A stretch of 8,047 nt of DNA from CAYSHJ01 sp964589725 (lineage in GTDB: Bacteria; Planctomycetota; Planctomycetia; Planctomycetales; Planctomycetaceae). Shown here in pieces: positions 6,111 through 8,047 of this stretch. Under the pieces are notes generated by a model. That model made no database searches. It was given only the letters and a program-made list of their open reading frames with translations, and had not been told where the DNA came from. The DNA is taken from contig CAZPUJ010000631.1 in the NCBI GenBank assembly GCA_964589725.1, positions 1 through 8,047 of the forward strand, read 5' to 3'. The position numbers and the translations under genes are program-made. The first letter of the stretch is position 1. Each line of letters opens with the position of its first letter.

Positions 6111-7616
6111 ATGTCTCGGCATCGTCCCGACTTTGACACTTTCCGCCACATGGCCGAGCAAGGGGACTTGGTGCCCGTCTACCGACAGCTTGTCAGCGAC
6201 ACGCTGACTCCTGTCAATGCTTTTTGTAAATTGCAATCCGGTTCGTGCGCGTTTCTGTTCGAGAGCGTCGTCGGTGGCGAGAAGATCGGCCGCTACAGCT
6301 TCGTAGGGACAGACCCATTCTTGCAATTCGAGGCGTTCGGACATGACGTGTATCTGACCGACACGCCGTCGGATGGCTGCGCGGGACAACAGATCCAACA
6401 GACGGTAGACGATCCGCTCAAGGAGCTTGAACAACTCATCGCGCGCTACCCTGCGGCGCCGCATTCCAAGCTGCCTCGATTTTGCGGCGGAGCGGTCGGA
6501 TACGCGGGCTACGACATCGTGCGCTACGCCGAACGGTTGCCGAACGCGCCGCTGGATGATCGCAAGCTGCCAGACATGTCGTTCGCATTTTACGACCGCA
6601 TGGTGATCTTCGATCACGTGCAGAAGACGATTCTGGTCGTCGCTCATGCGCGGACGAAAGGGGCGGATCTGCGTCAGGCGTATGACCAGGCGTGTGCCCG
6701 CGTCGACGACACCTGCCAGCAGTTGCAGCGTGGCAGCGTGGACTTGCCGCTCACAGACATCGACCTCACGGGCGAGCCGCAGGTGGCCTACACATCGAAT
6801 TTCACTCAGGCGGAGTTTGAGGCGGCAGTCCGCAAGTGCAAAGAATACATCGTTGCCGGCGACATCTTTCAGGTCGTCATCAGCCAGCGGTTGCAGTTGG
6901 AGACCAGCGCCTCGCCGCTGGATATTTATCGAGCTTTGCGCGTCGTGAATCCTAGCCCATTCATGCTCTTGCTGAAGACGCCGCACGTGACCTTGGTGGC
7001 CGGTTCGCCGGAAATTATGGTCCGGGTCGTCAACGGTGAGGTCACGATCCGTCCGCTCGCCGGCACCCGTAAGCGGGGTGCGACCGAAGAGGAGGATCGA
7101 CTTCTCGCCGAGGAATTGCTCGCCGACCCGAAGGAACGGGCCGAGCATGTCATGCTCGTGGACCTCGCCCGCAACGACGTCGGCCGCGTCGCCCAATACG
7201 GCAGCGTGAAACTTAGCGATGTGATGGTCGTCGAACGCTACAGCCACGTGATGCACATCACTTCAAACGTCCAAGGCCAACTCAAGCCCGGCCTCACCGC
7301 GCTCGATGCGCTGCGAGCTGGCCTTCCCGCCGGCACGGTCTCCGGAGCTCCGAAGGTCCGTGCGATGCAGGTCATTGACGAACTCGAACGCAACCGCCGT
7401 GGCCCGTATGCCGGAGCGATCGGCTACATCGACTTCACCGGCAACATGGATACGTGCATCGCGCTGCGCACGCTCGTCATGCAAGGCCAAACCGCCTACA
7501 TCCAAGCCGGAGCCGGCATCGTCGCCGACAGCGTCCCGGAGAGCGAATACTTCGAAACGCTCAACAAAGCCAAGGGCTTGCTCAAAGCCATCGACATTGC
7601 CGAGCGACAGTTGTGA
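6111..7616 (+). CDS. trpE: Anthranilate synthase component I
   Basis: Chorismate-binding subunit of anthranilate synthase, the first enzyme of tryptophan synthesis; with a TrpG glutamine amidotransferase it makes anthranilate from chorismate and glutamine. At 501 residues the length is normal. The N-terminal domain has FLFESVVGGEKIGRYSFVG (48-66), the counterpart of the LLES region that binds feedback-inhibiting tryptophan. The catalytic domain carries DIFQVVISQR (251-260), NPSPFMLLL (280-288), IRPLAGTRKRG (313-323; PxAGT points to TrpE rather than PabB, which has PIKGT), DLARNDVGRV (351-360), LPAGTVSGAPK (405-415) and QAGAGIVADSVPE (465-477). The ATG at 6111 has AAAGGA 7 nt upstream and the N-terminus fits the family. 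It stands alone: no trpG, trpD or trpC follows in the window. It is divergent from mcsA; no sigma70 promoter is obvious on this strand. Confidence 0.96.
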   Translation: MSRHRPDFDTFRHMAEQGDLVPVYRQLVSDTLTPVNAFCKLQSGSCAFLFESVVGGEKIGRYSFVGTDPFLQFEAFGHDVYLTDTPSDGCAGQQIQQTVDDPLKELEQLIARYPAAPHSKLPRFCGGAVGYAGYDIVRYAERLPNAPLDDRKLPDMSFAFYDRMVIFDHVQKTILVVAHARTKGADLRQAYDQACARVDDTCQQLQRGSVDLPLTDIDLTGEPQVAYTSNFTQAEFEAAVRKCKEYIVAGDIFQVVISQRLQLETSASPLDIYRALRVVNPSPFMLLLKTPHVTLVAGSPEIMVRVVNGEVTIRPLAGTRKRGATEEEDRLLAEELLADPKERAEHVMLVDLARNDVGRVAQYGSVKLSDVMVVERYSHVMHITSNVQGQLKPGLTALDALRAGLPAGTVSGAPKVRAMQVIDELERNRRGPYAGAIGYIDFTGNMDTCIALRTLVMQGQTAYIQAGAGIVADSVPESEYFETLNKAKGLLKAIDIAERQL

Positions 7617-7827
7617 GAGTCACAAACAACGCGGGGTCAGGTGTTCTAATTTCTGTTTTGCTGTTGCGGAGCGGAACGAATCGTTGATCGGCTGGCTGTC
7701 TGCGAACCAAGGTTGGGGTCGATCGCGAGAGCAAAACAGAAATCAGAACACCTGAGCCCTCTGCCCCGAACGTCCGTGGCGAAACAGATCCAGACGACTC
7801 GGACGAAGGCGGCGCTGAACAGGAGGG
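7617..7827. other. Non-coding stretch after trpE
   Basis: No credible gene lies here. 7633-7758 is occupied by a palindromic repeat. In 7759-7827 I see only a 6-bp CGTCCG/CGGACG pairing (7771-7776 with 7800-7805) over a 23-nt loop. A minus-strand frame open from 8002 to 7646 runs straight through the repeats and has no protein-like character. Confidence 0.6.
7633..7758. mobile_element. REPIN/MITE-like palindromic element downstream of trpE
   Basis: Outer arms 7637-7662 and 7730-7755 are inverted copies matching at 25 of 26 positions (left begins TCAGGTGTTCTAATTTCTG; right ends CAGAACACCTGA). The pairing extends outward through GGG/CCC after one mismatch (7633-7636 with 7755-7759). The arms enclose 67 nt that contain a small AACGA-a-TCGTT palindrome (7675-7685). 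The size and the two-arm layout fit a REPIN (two inverted REP units moved by a RAYT transposase supplied in trans) or a MITE. It begins 17 nt after the trpE stop and could also end the trpE transcript, although no T-run follows. No transposase gene is in the window. Confidence 0.65.
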
Positions 7828-7911
7828 CTACTTCCATTCGCGTGCTAACTGCACGGCGCGGGCGCGGACCGGCGGGCTGAGGGTCTGGTCCGCAGCGATG
7901 CCGTCGCGCCA
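7828..7911 (-). pseudogene. C-terminal tail fragment similar to the gene at the right edge
   Basis: Reading on the minus strand from the inner edge of the 81-bp element, 27 codons (starting WRDGIAADQTLSPPVRARA and ending VQLAREWK) run to a TAG at 7830-7828. The last 17 residues clearly resemble the 18-residue tail at the window edge (both end in AREWK, both with P-V-R-x-R-A). The DNA matches at 41 of 52 positions without gaps. It lies in the same frame as that tail, separated by one TAG and the element. It may be the disconnected end of the same gene or the remnant of a tandem paralogue. No start codon or ribosome binding site is visible, so it is unlikely to be expressed alone. The protein family is not recognised. 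Confidence 0.45.
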
Positions 7912-7912
7912 T

Positions 7913-7993
7913 GTAGGATGGCCACTCTTGGCCGTCTTTCGTCTTCGCCATCCAATCATGCGAACCGCAGACGGGCAAGAGTGCCCATCCTAC
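7913..7993. mobile_element. 81-bp palindromic MITE-like element
   Basis: Arms 7913-7936 and 7970-7993 are inverted copies with 22 of 24 positions matching (outer ends GTAGGATGG...CCATCCTAC), around 33 nt. The two mismatches (positions 10 and 19 of the arm) mirror each other, so each arm keeps its own small inner palindrome (GGCCACTCTTGGCC and GGGCAAGAGTGCCC). It has no coding capacity of its own. No target-site duplication is evident. Palindromes with such GTAGGATGGGCACTC-type ends are, from memory, frequent in planctomycete genomes; a genome search would settle this. It sits between two similar minus-strand coding tails. Confidence 0.7.
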
Positions 7994-8047
7994 GGCTTCC
8001 ATTCGCGGGCGAATTGCAGGGCGCGTTGGCGGACTGGCTCGGTGAGG
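7990..8047 (-). CDS. C-terminal end of an unrecognised minus-strand gene (5' part outside window)
   Basis: The minus strand enters from the right edge with an open frame (first full codon at 8046) of 18 codons, LTEPVRQRALQFAREWKP, then TAG at 7992-7990. The coding nature is supported by conservation: a second, diverged copy of the same tail at 7828-7882 keeps the frame, and its nucleotide differences preserve the P-V-R-x-R-A-x-Q-x-A-R-E-W-K pattern. The helical, arginine-rich character would fit a helical-repeat protein, but 18 residues are too few to name a family. The TAG stop lies inside the 81-bp element, so the element appears to have redefined the end of this protein. Confidence 0.5.
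   Translation of the reverse strand, partial: LTEPVRQRALQFAREWKP

Noticed and set aside
5919..7256. Open frame of 445 codons antisense to trpE
   Set aside because: It is a shadow of trpE with no domain. Its C-terminal part translates the heptamer repeat into SFVLCHWSFV-type peptide, a well-known kind of spurious product.
7646..8002. Minus-strand frame of 118 codons as a gene
   Set aside because: It runs through both palindromic elements, is out of frame with the conserved tail copies, and has no ribosome binding site or domain.

Overview
The window is a GC-rich bacterial chromosome segment. The most likely source is a member of the Planctomycetota. That inference rests on the gene complement (GltB/GltD, an McsA/McsB pair without a neighbouring ctsR or clpC, a stand-alone trpE) and on small palindromic intergenic repeats of a style familiar from planctomycete genomes; no marker gene in the window proves it.

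Layout. 1-1371 (+) is the C-terminal third of the glutamate synthase large subunit (gltB), entering from the left edge. 1384-1925 (+) is a compact toxin-first RelE-like/Phd-like toxin-antitoxin pair with a 4-nt overlap. 1984-3468 (+) is gltD, the small subunit. The toxin-antitoxin pair therefore sits between the two subunit genes of one enzyme, with gaps short enough for one transcript. 3469-3730 holds two small hairpins and a doubtful 53-codon ORF. 3731-4324 (+) is a thioredoxin-fold protein with a CNHC active site. A perfect 8-bp palindrome at 4337-4359 separates it from the convergent mcsB. 5922-4367 (-) is mcsA-mcsB, translationally coupled, coding for the protein-arginine kinase and its zinc-finger activator, with a good sigma70-type promoter at 5992-5965. 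The divergent region 5923-6110 also carries a heptamer-built inverted repeat whose right arm contains the trpE ribosome binding site. 6111-7616 (+) is trpE. 7617-8047 is a repeat-rich area: a REPIN/MITE-like palindrome (7633-7758), an 81-bp palindromic element (7913-7993), and two similar C-terminal coding tails on the minus strand, one on each side of the second element.

How the genes work together. GltB and GltD form NADPH-dependent glutamate synthase, the glutamate-forming half of the GS-GOGAT nitrogen assimilation cycle. TrpE commits chorismate to tryptophan using glutamine-derived ammonia. McsA-McsB tag proteins with phosphoarginine for ClpCP degradation, and the thioredoxin-like protein probably has a redox role. 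No phage, transposase gene, CRISPR array, tRNA or rRNA is visible. The features most worth a second look are the toxin-antitoxin pair inside the glt operon, the inverted repeat that could mask the trpE ribosome binding site (with a short Trp-containing reading frame across its left arm), and the small element that supplies the stop codon of the gene at the right edge.
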